Positions 34,572 to 48,900 of a stretch of DNA of 64,000 bases are shown one piece after another (position 1 is the first letter of the stretch; every line of letters begins with the position of its first letter). Below the pieces are notes generated by a model, which was not told where the DNA came from, ran no database searches, and saw only the letters and a program-made list of their open reading frames with translations. The translations under genes were made by a program, and so were the position numbers. The stretch covers positions 1,372,553 through 1,436,552 of the forward strand of contig SCFE01000119.1 of the NCBI GenBank assembly GCA_004352715.1, given 5' to 3'. Source of the stretch: Hofstenia miamia. Taxonomy: Eukaryota; Xenacoelomorpha; Acoela.

Positions 34572-36060
34572 ATGGTAACATAAACTATAGTTACAGTTTG
34601 ACACTAGAATTAAACTTTACTGTGGTTATTCTCACATTTAAAAATGTGGACGTTCTGAGAACAAAAACAGCAATATCTTGAGAAATATTTTAGATACAAG
34701 GATGAAATTTTCACTGTGAGTTTATACCAATATTACCTTACAATTACCTATTATTTTCCGGTTTTAGTGCCCAGACCAAATTTAGAAGCTTTGGAAAACT
34801 TTGTGTTTTTAGATTTTTGCAATCAATTTTGAAAAATACTAAAATATATGAAAACATTGCAGCATCTGCATAATAATAGGTCATTGCAGAGCTTTTCTTT
34901 CATTTATATAGCACAGAAAATTTCAGAACTGTAGCACTAATTGTTTTGTTGAAATTAGTGTTGGCGTGGGTAACAGTTTCACCTTGAAAAATAGGGCGGG
35001 CAGGGAAAAGGGTGTGGCTCCATGACAACTGTAAATATGGGTAAAATTATTTTTGTAAGTTGAAGTTCTTCCTTCAAATTAAATTAGTAGAAAATCATTT
35101 CCACTATGATAAATAGAACTTTCAAAATGACCCAATTTTGTCTATCGAGTCACCTTAACTGTTTCAATTGAGGGATATTGAAGTGAAATTAATATGTGGT
35201 ATCAGGCTTTCAACACAAAGCATGTTATTTTGAACGACCATGCAGAAATATGTAAAACAACTTTGATCTGAATTCTATTAATTTAATGCAAATATCTTAA
35301 ATGTATTAAATCTGTAATTAAGACATCAAAATTTAATGCTATTCTAATTGACATTTACAATTCACAAAACTACAATGTAGTTTTCGACAAAGAATACATT
35401 TGGATATCATTAGTTAATTGTGAGCCTAAGTTCGCACATTAAATACACTATATTATAAATATTTGCCTTAATTTTGAAGAATAGACTATTATTGTAGCAT
35501 ATAATCAAAGAATGTCAATTATTACAAACCCATAGTTGATGATATAACATGTACTGTTAATGAATAAAATAATAATTTTATTAACATTGGACCATTAATT
35601 GCAAAAATCATTCCCGCACACCGTACAACTTATAACAGAAAGTGATGCAGAATCAGTCGTTTTAATAGAGATATCAAGGCCCTGATAATAAAAACCAGCC
35701 AATCAGCTTCTGAATCAACAACTTGCCTAGAAATAGTTAAGCGCGAGTAGCCTTCCGACAGACCCTATTGTAATGGACTTATAGCTCAAATTACAATCTA
35801 CTGAGAAACCGAATGAATATCGTATATATTAGAATTTAATGACAGGGAAGTTGATGTTTGATATTGTCATTTTGTTGAGGGGTAAAACTATTCACCTAGC
35901 GATACCGTAAGGTGTGAGTATTATTGATAATTAAAATATGGGTAAACTAGTTACTAGTGTTTAAAGCTATCTTCCTTAAATGACTATATTCTTAAATCTA
36001 TCAACAAATACTTAAAGGTTATTATAATAAAATATATATTTTATTTTTCCTAAACGCGTT
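34572..36060. other. Intergenic AT-rich stretch
   Basis: No coding pattern recognised. It probably includes the 3' end of the Mutator-like element and possibly an unlocated upstream CdsA exon on the minus strand. Confidence 0.35.
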
Positions 36061-36079
36061 GTATGTTAGAAATGGAATT

Positions 36080-38480
36080 TTTCTAATACACAGCGCCTAC
36101 GGCGATAAAATTTCAACTTACAAAGCGAATATTGCCAGTTGAGGCCTTTCTTAGCGGTTTTTTCAGTCTAGTTAAATGAGGGGCTCAATCTACTAGTCAT
36201 TGATAAAAATTATAGACACTAAACATACTATATTTTTTTCAAAAAATTACAACGCACCTAATATTTATACTTTTTAATGTTAAATAGCATTAGTAATGTG
36301 ATAAAAGCAATTGTTTTGGTGATGTTATCTTGTTAAAATATGAATATACAATAGAAAGTCAATTTGCGGAATATCGATGTTGTTAAATGATACATGCGTT
36401 TTTGATTAATTAATTGTATGAGTTTAATATCAATATATTTGCAAATGAATGCTACATTTTTAGAATGTCCGATTCACAATTGTTTAACACATGATTTGAC
36501 GAATTGTTCTTAAGTAACATAGAAAATCTGCACTTTTGTTCATCTTCTCCTGCTAAAAAAACGAAATCTGTGCCTAAACGTCCAAAACGGAAACGCCAGG
36601 ATCAACCGCATGTGCAGGAATGTGTGTTATGTTGAAGCACCAATCATATTCACATAAAACTCGAAGCGAATCGCAAAGATAACTTATATTATCATTCTAC
36701 CGAACGTGCTTAAGCAAACAAGTTTTTCAGTGTGAAGCATGTGTCAAACGATTTTCATACAATATCCGCATTTACAAAATTGTATCGGACCCCTTGTGGA
36801 AGTCACGGCCAAAAAGGATACAATAGAATTGTTCCCACCTTCTGTTTCCAAGTGGCAATGAATTCACTGAGGAAAAGTTCATTAAGCACCATAATTCGTC
36901 CTCAGGAGGAGCTAAATGCTTCCATTTTTCCAAAACACTCATAATTTTTTTTAAAGAACTTATTTGCAATACTAATACTTTAACTCATACTGAAAACTTT
37001 TCAATAATTTTTTCAAAGTATTATAGAGAAAGTAAAATCAAAGCTTCCACAGCGGTTTTATACTTCACAATGCTCAAATCATTAATCAGCTTTATTGAAA
37101 CAAATTTTAGTGATGCAATTTAATTTAATGCAAGAGTTTGGGAACAAGTGATTTCATTACAAGTGAGTGCATATAGTAAACATGCAAAGCGGAAACTGAA
37201 TGCTCATCAACTCCAAGTGTTTAGTAAAGCGTCTGAATTCGAAATTGTTGAAAAATTTAAGCCGCAGATTGAAAAAATTCTCATGATTTCAGATATTGCT
37301 TTTAGTGATTTTCGTGGACTGTTATTTTTATTGTTATAAGTTACTTTAAATATTAGGAATGGGCCTTTATTTACTCTTACTGTAAAAGAATTCTTAAAGC
37401 TGAAAGCTAATCAGCCTTAAGTTGTAGAAAAGTATAAGACCAGTTATAAACATACTATGTTATTTTCATTTAATGAAACAGAGATAGGACTAATTGAAAA
37501 ATTACAAAAGTTCTTTGAGCATATTTATGGAATCCGTATGCTTTTGTATCCAAAAAAAATACAGTTGATAATTCAATTAAGACTCTCATAAATAGAGTCA
37601 TACACAAATACATTCCAGAATACATTACAATTTTTGGCCCACATCGATCAGAAATCCCTGATGTTCGTATTAAAAAAGATTATTTTATTTATATTGAAGA
37701 AAAGTTTAATAGATTTATTCTAGATATGAAGAAACGTAATGAAATTAGTAACGAAGATTATATTAAAATGAAAAGTTGTGGATCAATGCCAGCTAGATTA
37801 TATGCTTTAGCAAAAATTCANTTACTGTAAAAGAATTCTTAAAGCTGAAAGCTAATCAGCCTTAAGTTGTAGAAAAGCATAAGACCAGTTATAAACATAC
37901 TATGTTATTTTCATTTAATGAAACAGAGATAGGACTAATTGAAAAATTACAAAAGTTCTTTGAGCATATTTATGGAATCCGTATGCTTTTGTATCCAAAA
38001 AAAATACAGTTGATAATTCAATTAAGACTCTCATAAATAGAGTCATACACAAATACATTCCAGAATACATTACAATTTTTGGCCCACATCGATCAGAAAT
38101 ATGTGGGATTCCTACGTGGATCAAAACAAGGAAAATCTTCCTAAAGAGGTAATCACTGCTCATTACACTGAGACAGGCCACAGTGAGTAAACAGCTCATG
38201 CGCACTATGTCAAAAAAATCATGAGGAAAACTTTCTTAAGATGATGAATTATCGTCAAAAAGAATTATATGCTAATGCTGGGAACAACCCTCAAATTCAG
38301 CGAATTCATCTGGAAACGTGGCGTCCAAATCACCAAGAAAAAGAATAAATAAAAATAATAAAAATTTTATGCAAAAATAGGAAGCTAGCCAATCGGAAAT
38401 AGTATTTACAAAAAGCTTTTAAACTGTTGTTGAAGTTTGTTTTGAAGTTTAATCATGTTTTTATCTGTGTTACAATACAA
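36080..38480 (+). mobile_element. Penelope-like element fragments
   Basis: Near 37700-37820 a plus-strand frame reads K-M-K-S-C-G-S-M-P-A-R-L-Y-A-L-A-K-I-H, matching the S-G-S-x-P-G-x-L-Y-G-L-P-K-I-H-K block of Penelope-like reverse transcriptases. Near 38150 H-Y-T-E-T-G-H-S recalls the histidine-rich C-terminal part. Upstream (36540-36960) are decayed open frames with a basic K-R-P-K-R-K-R tract. AATACA-AGCGCCTA-like sequence occurs at both 36088 and 38471 and could mark terminal repeats. Stops and a duplicated segment at 37821 prevent a full model. Confidence 0.6.
37377..38100. repeat. 279-bp duplication around N, with diverging continuations
   Basis: 37377-37655 and 37822-38100 are the same (one difference seen) and the second starts right after an N at 37821. 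After the repeat the two continue into different sequence: RT on the left copy, the 3' part on the right. They may be two element copies or a collapsed join. Confidence 0.85.
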
Positions 38481-39572
38481 AGCGCCTATAATTTATACAA
38501 AAGGTGTAATATTAATATATAGTAAGTGCAGAATAGTGCCATATATATATATATAATTTACTAGGAAATGTAAAACAATTATAACTAAACTGTAATAAAT
38601 TTGATACTTAAGCTTTTTATGAAAACGCACTGCAAATAATTTTTGTAAATGTCGTGAACCTTCTCGTGAAAATGTGTCATAACATGTTTTTAATGGTTTG
38701 TCACAAACTGTTGGTCATGTTTACTTTTCAACTTCTAAAACTTAAAAAAATTCATAGACCTATTTATCAGATTAATAGAAAAAACAAAGCATATTTTACA
38801 TAGCTTGAATGAATGAAATAGCTGTATTTCATTCATTTGTATACTCTACAAATAATTAAATTAATTAAAAATATTTGACACCATCCCCGTTAGTCACTAT
38901 ATAATGATTAATTATATCACTTAAACAAAACAGAAAAGAAACCACATTAGAGGTAGAACTGACAATGAAGATTCATACTATAGCAGAAAATCACATTATA
39001 TTACATGCAATTTAAGTATATTGAAGTTTCTGCTAAATTATAATTAGATCAAGAAAATCAGTAACCTCACGATTCCGTTTACGTATGTTATCCGAATATT
39101 CTGATTCCATTAAAATTCATCAATTATTTTTATTTTTAACTTCAGCTCGAGGTTACCTAGGCGTATCGATCAGTTGCTATTTGTCAAATAATTTTTCAAA
39201 GTCTAAATAAAGTGAAATTTAAGTTAAATTTAAGTTAAATTTATAACTTATAGTTTCTTTTTCTATGGAAAATGTATTGGTTTATTTCATTAAATATTTG
39301 CCCATCTAAGCACGAACAATATTCCATTACCATTATTTAGCATCGGACATTTAGCAATCAGAACTTAAATAATTAATATTGTTATTGTAGTTGATTAGTA
39401 CTTTTAAATATTATTCATGAGGAAATAGTAATTTTCAATTTCCGCTTATCTGTTTTATTTTAGTATTGGAAAATTTGAGTAATTTAGTTTCAATTATAAT
39501 TTTAGTTGCTGATATTTCATACGAACATATTTGGCGTGTGAGCCAACTTTTTAAGTTACTTGTGATGTACTA
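38481..39572. other. Upstream region of the zinc-finger gene
   Basis: AT-rich, with a short TA run near 38540 and a three-fold AAATTTAAGTT repeat near 39215-39245. A TAA stop in frame upstream of the ATG (about 39552) supports 39573 as the start. No clear TATA or initiator could be defended. Confidence 0.4.
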
Positions 39573-39993
39573 ATGTATTCACGGCGTATTGCTGCCCTCA
39601 ATATGTCACCTAGACGTGGCTCTTTGGATCGATTAGATACACCCCCACCTTCAGTAATGCACAATATAGCCCCAATGAGCCCACCAGATGACTTTGACTG
39701 GGTTTTAAAAGATGATATTGACATAAGTCGCGTTGTTAGCCAAAATAATCTAGATTTACCCCTAGTACACTCACAAAATAACGAGCCTACAATTGCTTCT
39801 GTGAATGTGCCTCCTATCCCACAGTCAATGCAAAGCTCGCGCAAACGCTCTTTTCAAGAAGCAAGTTCTTCATCATTTCAAAGAAACAACTTGAAAAGTG
39901 GTTGCAATTCTGCCCCTCACAATAGAGCATATCAATATGACATTTCCACTGGTGGCAATTTATTTGGAAGTAGTTACGATGACATGATTACAG
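39573..39993 (+). CDS. Zinc-finger gene exon 1
   Basis: Start ATG has an upstream in-frame stop; a second ATG lies 30 nt on (M-S-P-R-R-G-S). The exon encodes 140 residues plus one base and ends ACAG/GTTTTT in phase 1. It carries acidic D-D-F-D-W and a possible nuclear localisation cluster S-R-K-R-S. Confidence 0.8.
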
Positions 39994-42900
39994 GTTTTTG
40001 CATCTTTATTTGTTTTCAATTTTATTATATGTTCTGTTAATTTCCTACTTTATGTATTGCGTTGACACGTAAAATTTGTTTTGCAGCTATTTCTTATGAA
40101 GCTGAAAGGTAATATATTAGGTCGAAGAACGGTAGAGCAGTCTTCAATTACGCTTCCTCGTTCTTTGTCTTTTGAAAAATGTTTCTCTTTTGAAAAATGT
40201 TTCGATTCTTCCATGTTTGATTCGTTGCTTTTGGATACTCCTTTGGCATCCTCTGTCGATTCACATGAACAACCTTCCCCTCTTTTTATGTCCAACAAAT
40301 CTGATCCTGGTGTCTATTCCGATGAACCCCTGGTTGATTCTGGAGTTTTGGATGCATCATCTGAGGTAGTTATATTATATAGGCGAATTTGTTTCTGATT
40401 ATCTTTATAGAAAATATATTTAGTCTGCAATTAAAATTGTATTGAAAATCAACTACAAATCACTACAAATCGTTGTTTATTGTGTGATGTATGACGTAAA
40501 GTGCAGAAATTAGTAACTTAAGACTACATTTTAATATTTAACTTATAATTGTGATTCTGTGTTTAGTGGTAGTACATTTATCGAATATTTCTAACTGAAT
40601 ATTCACCATTCTACTTGTGTAATTTTTCGAATCTACAAATTTTGCGGGAAATTTCACAATTTGAAAATTTAGAAACAAATTTTGTATAACCCAAAATAAC
40701 TAATTTACAAGTTTTAAAATGAATAACATGTTGTCGCGTGTAAATTTAATAAGCTAGTGCGCTTGTGGTAATTGTGTATGCTGTAGTATCCTTCAAAAAC
40801 TTTTAAGTGAATTGTTTTTCCGTCACTATTTAAGTGAATGAATTTCATAAAAAAATGATTCTACTCACTGAAGTATACGATTTGATTTTTTAAAGAAGCA
40901 TTGATCAATAACTATTTTTCGCAATTTCGTAAAATGGATGATATAACTATAGTGCAAGACAGACTTATTAAAGTTATTGCAAATATTTTAAGAATCTTAA
41001 TTTTTTTTCAATTTCTAGAAGTTTTCATTATTTTTTCGAATTTTCCCGTGCTCAATTAAAATGTGCAGAAAATAAGGTGTCGTTTTAATTGGTGCTTTAG
41101 CTCTAAACTGCGACACTAGGCATTTCATCGATATCTTGGTAGGGCACTATTTGAAGTTATTCTTATTTAACAGAGCTGCTTTTAAATTATTTACAGTAAG
41201 AAGTATCTTTGTTTAAGATACTTTTTACAGGACTAGTTAATAAACTTAAAGTTATTATTATTATAAATAATAATACCTATATTTTAGAGCCATTGCAGCC
41301 TATCTAACACTGGATTTAAATTTGATCAATTGCTTTTGGGGGACGATTCTGATCTTCGCTCTATGAATCAGTTAGATTTGGCAGTTGCGCCTTGTCAAGC
41401 CACAGCTAATCCAGCATCTTCTTCTTGGGGTGCACTCAACGCATTAAATTTGGACAACAACCTAAATGATATAGATATGAATTTCAATTTATTTTCTGAG
41501 TTTCAGACGGCTTTTCAAAATGAGAAGCAAACTCTCGACGAGCACGTTCCTCCCGTAGTTTGCGAGTCTGAAAAACAAATTGTAACGGAGGTATTTATTT
41601 GTTAGCTTCGTGCATAATCTAAGTGAATATTGTCCTTACAAAGGTTTTTATTAGTTCGATTTGCTGTAAGTTCGAAACTATGCAATCATACAATGGAATA
41701 TTCAATATGTTGGACAAACGTTACGTGTCACTCTTGTTGAATTTAATATCATGTCTATGACCTGAGCATTTGAACTAACATTACTACGGAAAATAAGGGC
41801 TCCATTAGCTTAATATACTATGTGCGCTCAGTATTAATGGCTCCATTAGCTTAATATACTATGTGCGCTCAGTATTAATAGAGGCATAATTTATGTTTAT
41901 GAAAATCAAATAGGTTAGTATATGAATTTAGCTAATGTAAAAAATACAAATATATGAAAAATATTGATTACATTCAAATAATACACAACGTCATTTAAAA
42001 ATGATGAAAGAACATTTCGAATTAATTTCAAAAGTGTCCAGTTGATGCAGAACTCACTGCATTGTATGGCGTTTATGATTAATTTCGATACGAGGGGTGG
42101 AGACAAACGAATTATAAATGAATGTTCTGCTTAGTTTTTGCAATTTTATTTTATATCTTTTGCTAGCTGATAGATTAATTTCCTTATGTGATCACTAAAT
42201 GATCTTTTACATATTTAGGAATGCCAATTTCCTTCCAGTTCATTGACCAAATCTTGTTCTCTGGAAACATTCCATAATCTTAATGAGGTAGAAATCGCAT
42301 CCAATGGCCAATCTAAATTATCATTACATTCTACTAATATTTTCGACACATTAAATTTGGATGGGGACCCAAAAACTCCCAGTGACCATGGATTTATGTC
42401 CATTATTGATGAGCATCAAAAAGAATTACACGAAAGTTTTAAACCTTCTGATCCTTATCAACTGTTGCAGCAGTCACCAAGCCATTCGGAACCTCCTAAG
42501 GCCAAAAAAGTTGCTCCGTCTGTTGATTCTGTAAGCTAAATACATTACTTTTTACATTATTCTATTGAATAATTTGCTTTACAACAATGCATATTTGCAT
42601 CAAAATGTTTTATTAAAATCTGAATAGTGTTTCCTTTCCATATTATTTTCAGAAAANCAACGCATTAAATTTGGACAACAACCTAAATGATATAGATATG
42701 AATTTCAATTTATTTTCTGAGTTTCAGACGGCTTTTCAAAATGAGAAGCAAACTCTCGACGAGCACGTTCCTCCCGTAGTTTGCGAGTCTGAAAAACAAA
42801 TTGTAACGGAGGTATTTATTTGTTAGCTTCGTGCATAATCTAAGTGAATATTGTCCTTACAAAGGTTTTTATTAGTTCGATTTGCTGTAAGTTCGAAACT

Positions 42901-45900
42901 ATGCAATCATACAATGGAATATTCAATATGTTGGACAAACGTTACGTGTCACTCTTGTTGAATTTAATATCATGTCTATGACCTGAGCATTTGAACTAAC
43001 ATTACTACGGAAAATAAGGGCTCCATTAGCTTAATATAATATGTGCGCTCAGTATTAATAGAGGCATAATTTATGTTTATGAAAATCAAATAGGTTAGTA
43101 TATGAATTTAGCTAATGTAAAAAATACAAATATATGAAAAATATTGATTACATTCAAATAATACACAACGTCATTTAAAAATGATGAAAGAACATTTCGA
43201 ATTAATTTCAAAAGTGTCCAGTTGATGCAGAACTCACTGCATTGTATGGCGTTTATGATTAATTTCGATACGAGGGGTGGAGACAAACGAATTATAAATG
43301 AATGTTCTGCTTAGTTTTTGCAATTTTATTTTATATCTTTTGCTAGCTGATAGATTAATTTCCTTATGTGATCACTAAATGATCTTTTACATATTTAGGA
43401 ATGCCAATTTCCTTCCAGTTCATTGACCAAATCTTGTTCTCTGGAAACATTCCATAATCTTAATGAGGTAGAAATCGCATCCAATGGCCAATCTAAATTA
43501 TCATTACATTCTACTAATATTTTCGACACATTAAATTTGGATGGGGACCCAAAAACTCCCAGTGACCATGGATTTATGTCCATTATTGATGAGCATCAAA
43601 AAGAATTACACGAAAGTTTTAAACCTTCTGATCCTTATCAGCTGTTGCAGCAGTCACCAAGCCATTCGGAACCTCCTAAGGCGAAAAAAGTTGCTCCGTC
43701 TGTTGATTCTGTAAGCTAAATACATTACTTTTTACATTATTCTATTGAATAATTTGCTTTACAACAATGCATATTTGCATCAAAATGTTTTATTAAAATC
43801 TGAATAGTGTTTCCTTTCCATATTATTTTCAGAAAATACAGCCTATTTACTATTGTATTTATTTCCATTTTGTAATTTTGCAAATTAATTGGCTTGTTTC
43901 AACAACTAAATTGCATAATAATTATATACTGTTTTAATATTTTAGTTTTTAACGATTTGGTGTTTTGTAATTATCAGGCTGTTACTTTCGCATCATATCA
44001 TACTGCATATTGGGGTCATTAACTCCTAAAGTGACACTTATTATGCTGCTAACGTTTATTGATGCGTTAAAGTAACTCTGTTTCTGTTATGAGATCTTTT
44101 CATTTTGGTTATGTAAATGAATGCTTAACTGATAAAAATGGTTAACTGTTACTAACAAGTAAGGAACATTTCCAAGTATGTATTGCTTATTATTGTGTAT
44201 TTGTAATCAATTCAGTCACTGTCTTAAGGTATGTGTTTCATAATTTGCTTGATTTTAAAGTTTCGGTTAATCATTCACTACATTTTAACCGCATAAATAT
44301 GAATTTGTGTTAATATCAAAATGAGTTGGCTGCTAATTAAATTCCAATCAATATAATTATTACATTTTGCTTGGCAGAATGATTATATCAAACATTTTAT
44401 TTTTTTAAAATGTTTATTAAAAATTAAAACTTTTTATTTTTTCGAAAGATTATTATCTGCGTAGGCATGGACAATGGCATACAGACACGCGCTTCTATAC
44501 CACGAGAAGGACATACGGGTTCTGAATCTAATGTGATTGAGATCTTTTTCGAACGTCTTAATTAAAACAATTTCTCTGAAGTTTATAATTGATTTATACG
44601 AATTTTCTATATATCTATTCTTTAGGGCCTATGTCTATGTATATGCATTTAGTGCAACGCTAACCTTTATGTATGTTTACATAAGTATGCATGTTTAATA
44701 CCACAATTGAATTTATTTCCAGGAATAGTGCATCGTTTCTTGGAAGTATGATTCTAAGCGTTTACATCTGCTAAAAACCGAAAATTCTGTTTTATTTATT
44801 TCCTCTAGGCTCGGTGTCTGTTTTGAGTGAAAACCGCAGTTTCGGTTGGCTTTCGATGTACGGCAAAGCCGTTCTACGGACTTAGGATACGTGCACGAAA
44901 AACCAACCGGCCTATTTTCATAGTTACGGGCTTACTCTAGATTATCATTCATACTGTTACAAAAAAGAATTTTAAATTTGAATCTCATCGTCTGCTTTTT
45001 GACACATATCTTANNNNNNNAAAACCGCAGTTTCGGTTGGCTTTCGATGTACGGCAAAGCCGTTCTACGGACTTAGGATACGGGCACGAAAAACCAACCG
45101 GCCTATTTTCATAGTTACGGGCTTACTCTAGATTATCATTCATACTGTTACAAAAAAGAATTTTAAATTTGAATCTCATCGTCTGCTTTTTGACACATAT
45201 CTTACTAACTTTTTAGAATTGCTATTTTATAGTTGGCACATTTTAAATAACTAAATTCATAATTGATGATTGTCAAGTATTTGAAGCTGCCTACGTCGAT
45301 CCAACAAACTTGAAACTATTTGAAAAATTAATTTTTCAAACTTAACCGAATGTACAATTGAATTCGAATTCAGTGTAAGAAACAATTTTTGGTCTCTAAT
45401 GATTTTAATTAATCCAATGCAATATCATTTAATAATTTGTAAATTTCAATTCTGGCATCAGGTCAGGGATTGATTGCTGGGTGTACCAACTAGTCATGTG
45501 TTAGTGGAAAAACGGCATTGCTAAATTAGTATAAAGTAAGTAGTGCATTTAGAAACATTTAAAACATAATAAAATTGGTCAACAAGGATAAACACACACA
45601 TAGTCCAAAACATTTATCCGTAGGTTTGTTACCGGTTGAAACCAAACCCAGCAATTCGTATTTGTAAAGTCTAGAATGACTCCGGTTCATATACAAACTT
45701 TACAGGATTTTCTTTACTAATAGTAATGTAAAATAACATGTACTTACTCAAATATCATTAATGACTGTTTGTTTTAAAAAATATTGAAATTATCATAGGG
45801 TTGTGAGACGTTTTTGTGATTGTGTGCATCAATTGTTTAAATTTACGTTTATTTCAGAATGCAGCCAAAAGTTTTGCCACTCCATCCCCAATGCCCAACC

Positions 45901-48900
45901 CCTTTAATCCGTCGCTGCTAATAAGCACCGAGCAATTATATTTAGTTAATTCTTTACAACTACAACAATTCATTTGCTAATATTTTTGCGTTTAGAACTA
46001 TGAACGATTTCTAGATTCTTATACAAAGCAGCCGTATACACGTCTTCGACCAAAGTATGAGTTCAATCGCAGTCCATCTTTAGAAGATCTTCAGCCTTTC
46101 ACTTTTCAAGCCAACGATGACCAATCAAACTTCCCGTTTGACAGGCCTACAATTCACTCTATTAATTCAAAGTGGTTTGTCTTCAAGTTATTCAAAATGT
46201 TTACAATTTTAATCTAAATTGTTGTTTATGTATTAAAAATTTGGAAAATTCTCTCAATCTTTCGCATATTCTATTTTAAGACACAAAAAATTGTTCTCAT
46301 TGTCTTGCTTGCTCCTCTATTTGTTAGAGGGTAGAAGACATTGATCACAGCACAAAATACGAAATTTAATGGATTTATACTCCCTGACGAATGTACGCCT
46401 ACCCTTAACTTAATTTTCAACCTATGTGCAACTCGTTTGAAATGGTTTGCTTATTGTTTATAGCCAGTTACAAAATTAATGTTTTCTATTGTTTAGTGTT
46501 ATTAGTTTCAATTTCAGAAAGCAATTTTGTAGGCGTTTAACATTTTAAACTTTGCTTCATTTTATACAATTTTAGGATGTTCTCAAATTACTTTTTTTGT
46601 CTAATCGAAATTTATATTTTGTATTAGTGACCTAACTGGTTTTAAGAATTAAGATGATGTCTGTCGACGTTTTAATAAATGATGAATTTTGCTTTCAAAT
46701 CAAAATATTTTTATTAATCTTGCGTCTAACGTTGACAAATGCTTAGCTCCGAGGAACTTGATCATTAAAATAGGCAAATAGAAATGCCTTGAAAATTGAA
46801 GGGAAACAACTAAAACATTAATATTCAGTTTCTTTATAATAGAAATTTTAGCAAATTGTAAAATGACAGTGCAAACCTAGCCCTAATCCTAACCCCTGTA
46901 CAGTTTTGACTGTCACTGTTCAGTGAGTTTGATATTCAAATGTTTTGAAGCTCTTGAATATAGAACATCTAAGAAGGTTAAACTCTTCAAATAGCACATG
47001 CTCGTTTAACTTATACAAAAAATTCATTGTTATTTTCAAAAGAAATTCTTATTAAACCGAGTGAACTAGTCAAAATGTCTACAAATTCCTTTTTAAATTT
47101 GGAAAAATTTACTAACAATGTTTTAATTATAAAAATATATTATTTAAAATAATTTCCTCAATTACCTTTATTATTATTAACTGATCTACTTGAAAGACAA
47201 CCCTTTATAATTCGCTCATTAATTAATATCATCGAATAACAGAAAAGTAGCTCTAAATGATATAACAATGAGTTCGTTTTTGAACGTATTTTCGTCATAA
47301 TTAGGAACCAGAAAAATAGTTGGCAAAAACCCGCAAATAGTAACTATATAGTTCCCAAATATGTCTAAAACAGTTTAGATAGTTGCTGTAAGAAAATTCA
47401 TTGTTAGTTACAAAATGGCTCAATAATATGCTATTAGCTTAAAATGAAACATCAAATAGCCATCGTGATACATCATATTTACGTGATTAAACTTAAAATA
47501 AAAAAACACTCCATATGTCTTCAAAACGAGATGAATATGCAATTTTATACAGTTTTTCCAAACTGTATTGCTCCAACATAATATTTTTGAAGAATTTTGA
47601 TGTATGTTTTCCGCATATATTTTGTATACATGTCGCCAAGTATTAAAGTTGCAGAATTAGTTAAACTTGTTTTTGGTGTTAAAATGAACAGATTGATCCT
47701 AAAAATCAGTTATTCCTGTGTCTGAAGATTTTCTCGATGTTTTTGGCTTTGGTAAAAAAAACTTTGTTTTAGTCATAATTAATGCTAATAATATTGTAAA
47801 TGTCGAAATGTAGAAATAAAAACTTCCTAATGTTTTGAAATGCTTAATATAAATGTATTTTTTAATAAGCTTTATAAAGCCTAATGCGAGCGCATGTATT
47901 CGTTTGTTTAATCGGTGATCATTCATTGTAAGCGGCATTTGAAAATGTTTGATAACACATCTAAGTGTTCACTTGTGTTGACAAAGCTTTCATAAAAAGT
48001 ATCATTTTAATAGAATTTGTTTAGTATTACCAAGGGTACCATTCGTTCACGGCCGGATCGCCGCATGCGAACTTCGGCTGTCAACGTACGACATCGGTCA
48101 TCATCATCACCCGTTGTCGTTTCAGATGATGAACACTTCACCGCAAGAAGTCCTCTTCATCAAATGAATTCACTGGATGCCGCCACTTCATCTGTGAGTA
48201 TTGCACATGCCTTGACTGAAGGTTTGTTAAACAAACTCTAGATTTCGTAGATTTAGTAAATGATTCTTTCAATTGAAAACCTAAGTCAGTTATTGTGAGA
48301 GTAAAATTAGCAGAATATTAACTTTTTTTATTATTTGGAGAATTCATAAAAATAATCCAAATATCATTTTAATTGATTTTGCTTTTAGTTGACTATATTG
48401 TTGTATTTTAAGTTGGTTTTTATAATGAAATGGATAATGCTATTAACATGCTCTGGTTTTCTACTGTTTTTCCTGGCGCTTTTGTGGTATAATATGAACT
48501 GCGAACGCTCTATATTTGCATTTGCTTTTCTTAAATAATTTATGAAAGCAATTTTAGATACTGTATATTTCTTTTCATTTATTAGAATTTTTCTCATGTT
48601 GTAATTTCTCTTAATTGCCGTTCTTTTTTGTTTATATATTTGTCGTAACTGCAAAGTTTTAATCTAGTTTACATCACAAGAATTCTCTTGAAATATTTCA
48701 GTTTTAATTTGTTTTACTTAATTGCAGTTGTGTGTTGCTTTTAATTTTATGTATAAACTTATTCGTTTTTAGCAGCCACGCTCATTCATGGCGGATAAAT
48801 CTTCAGAGGACGATAAACGGCCCATCAATGTAAATATCAATGTGTTTAACCTCATTAGTATGACTGATGGCTCGATAGTGAAATTAACATCTTCGTCTAC

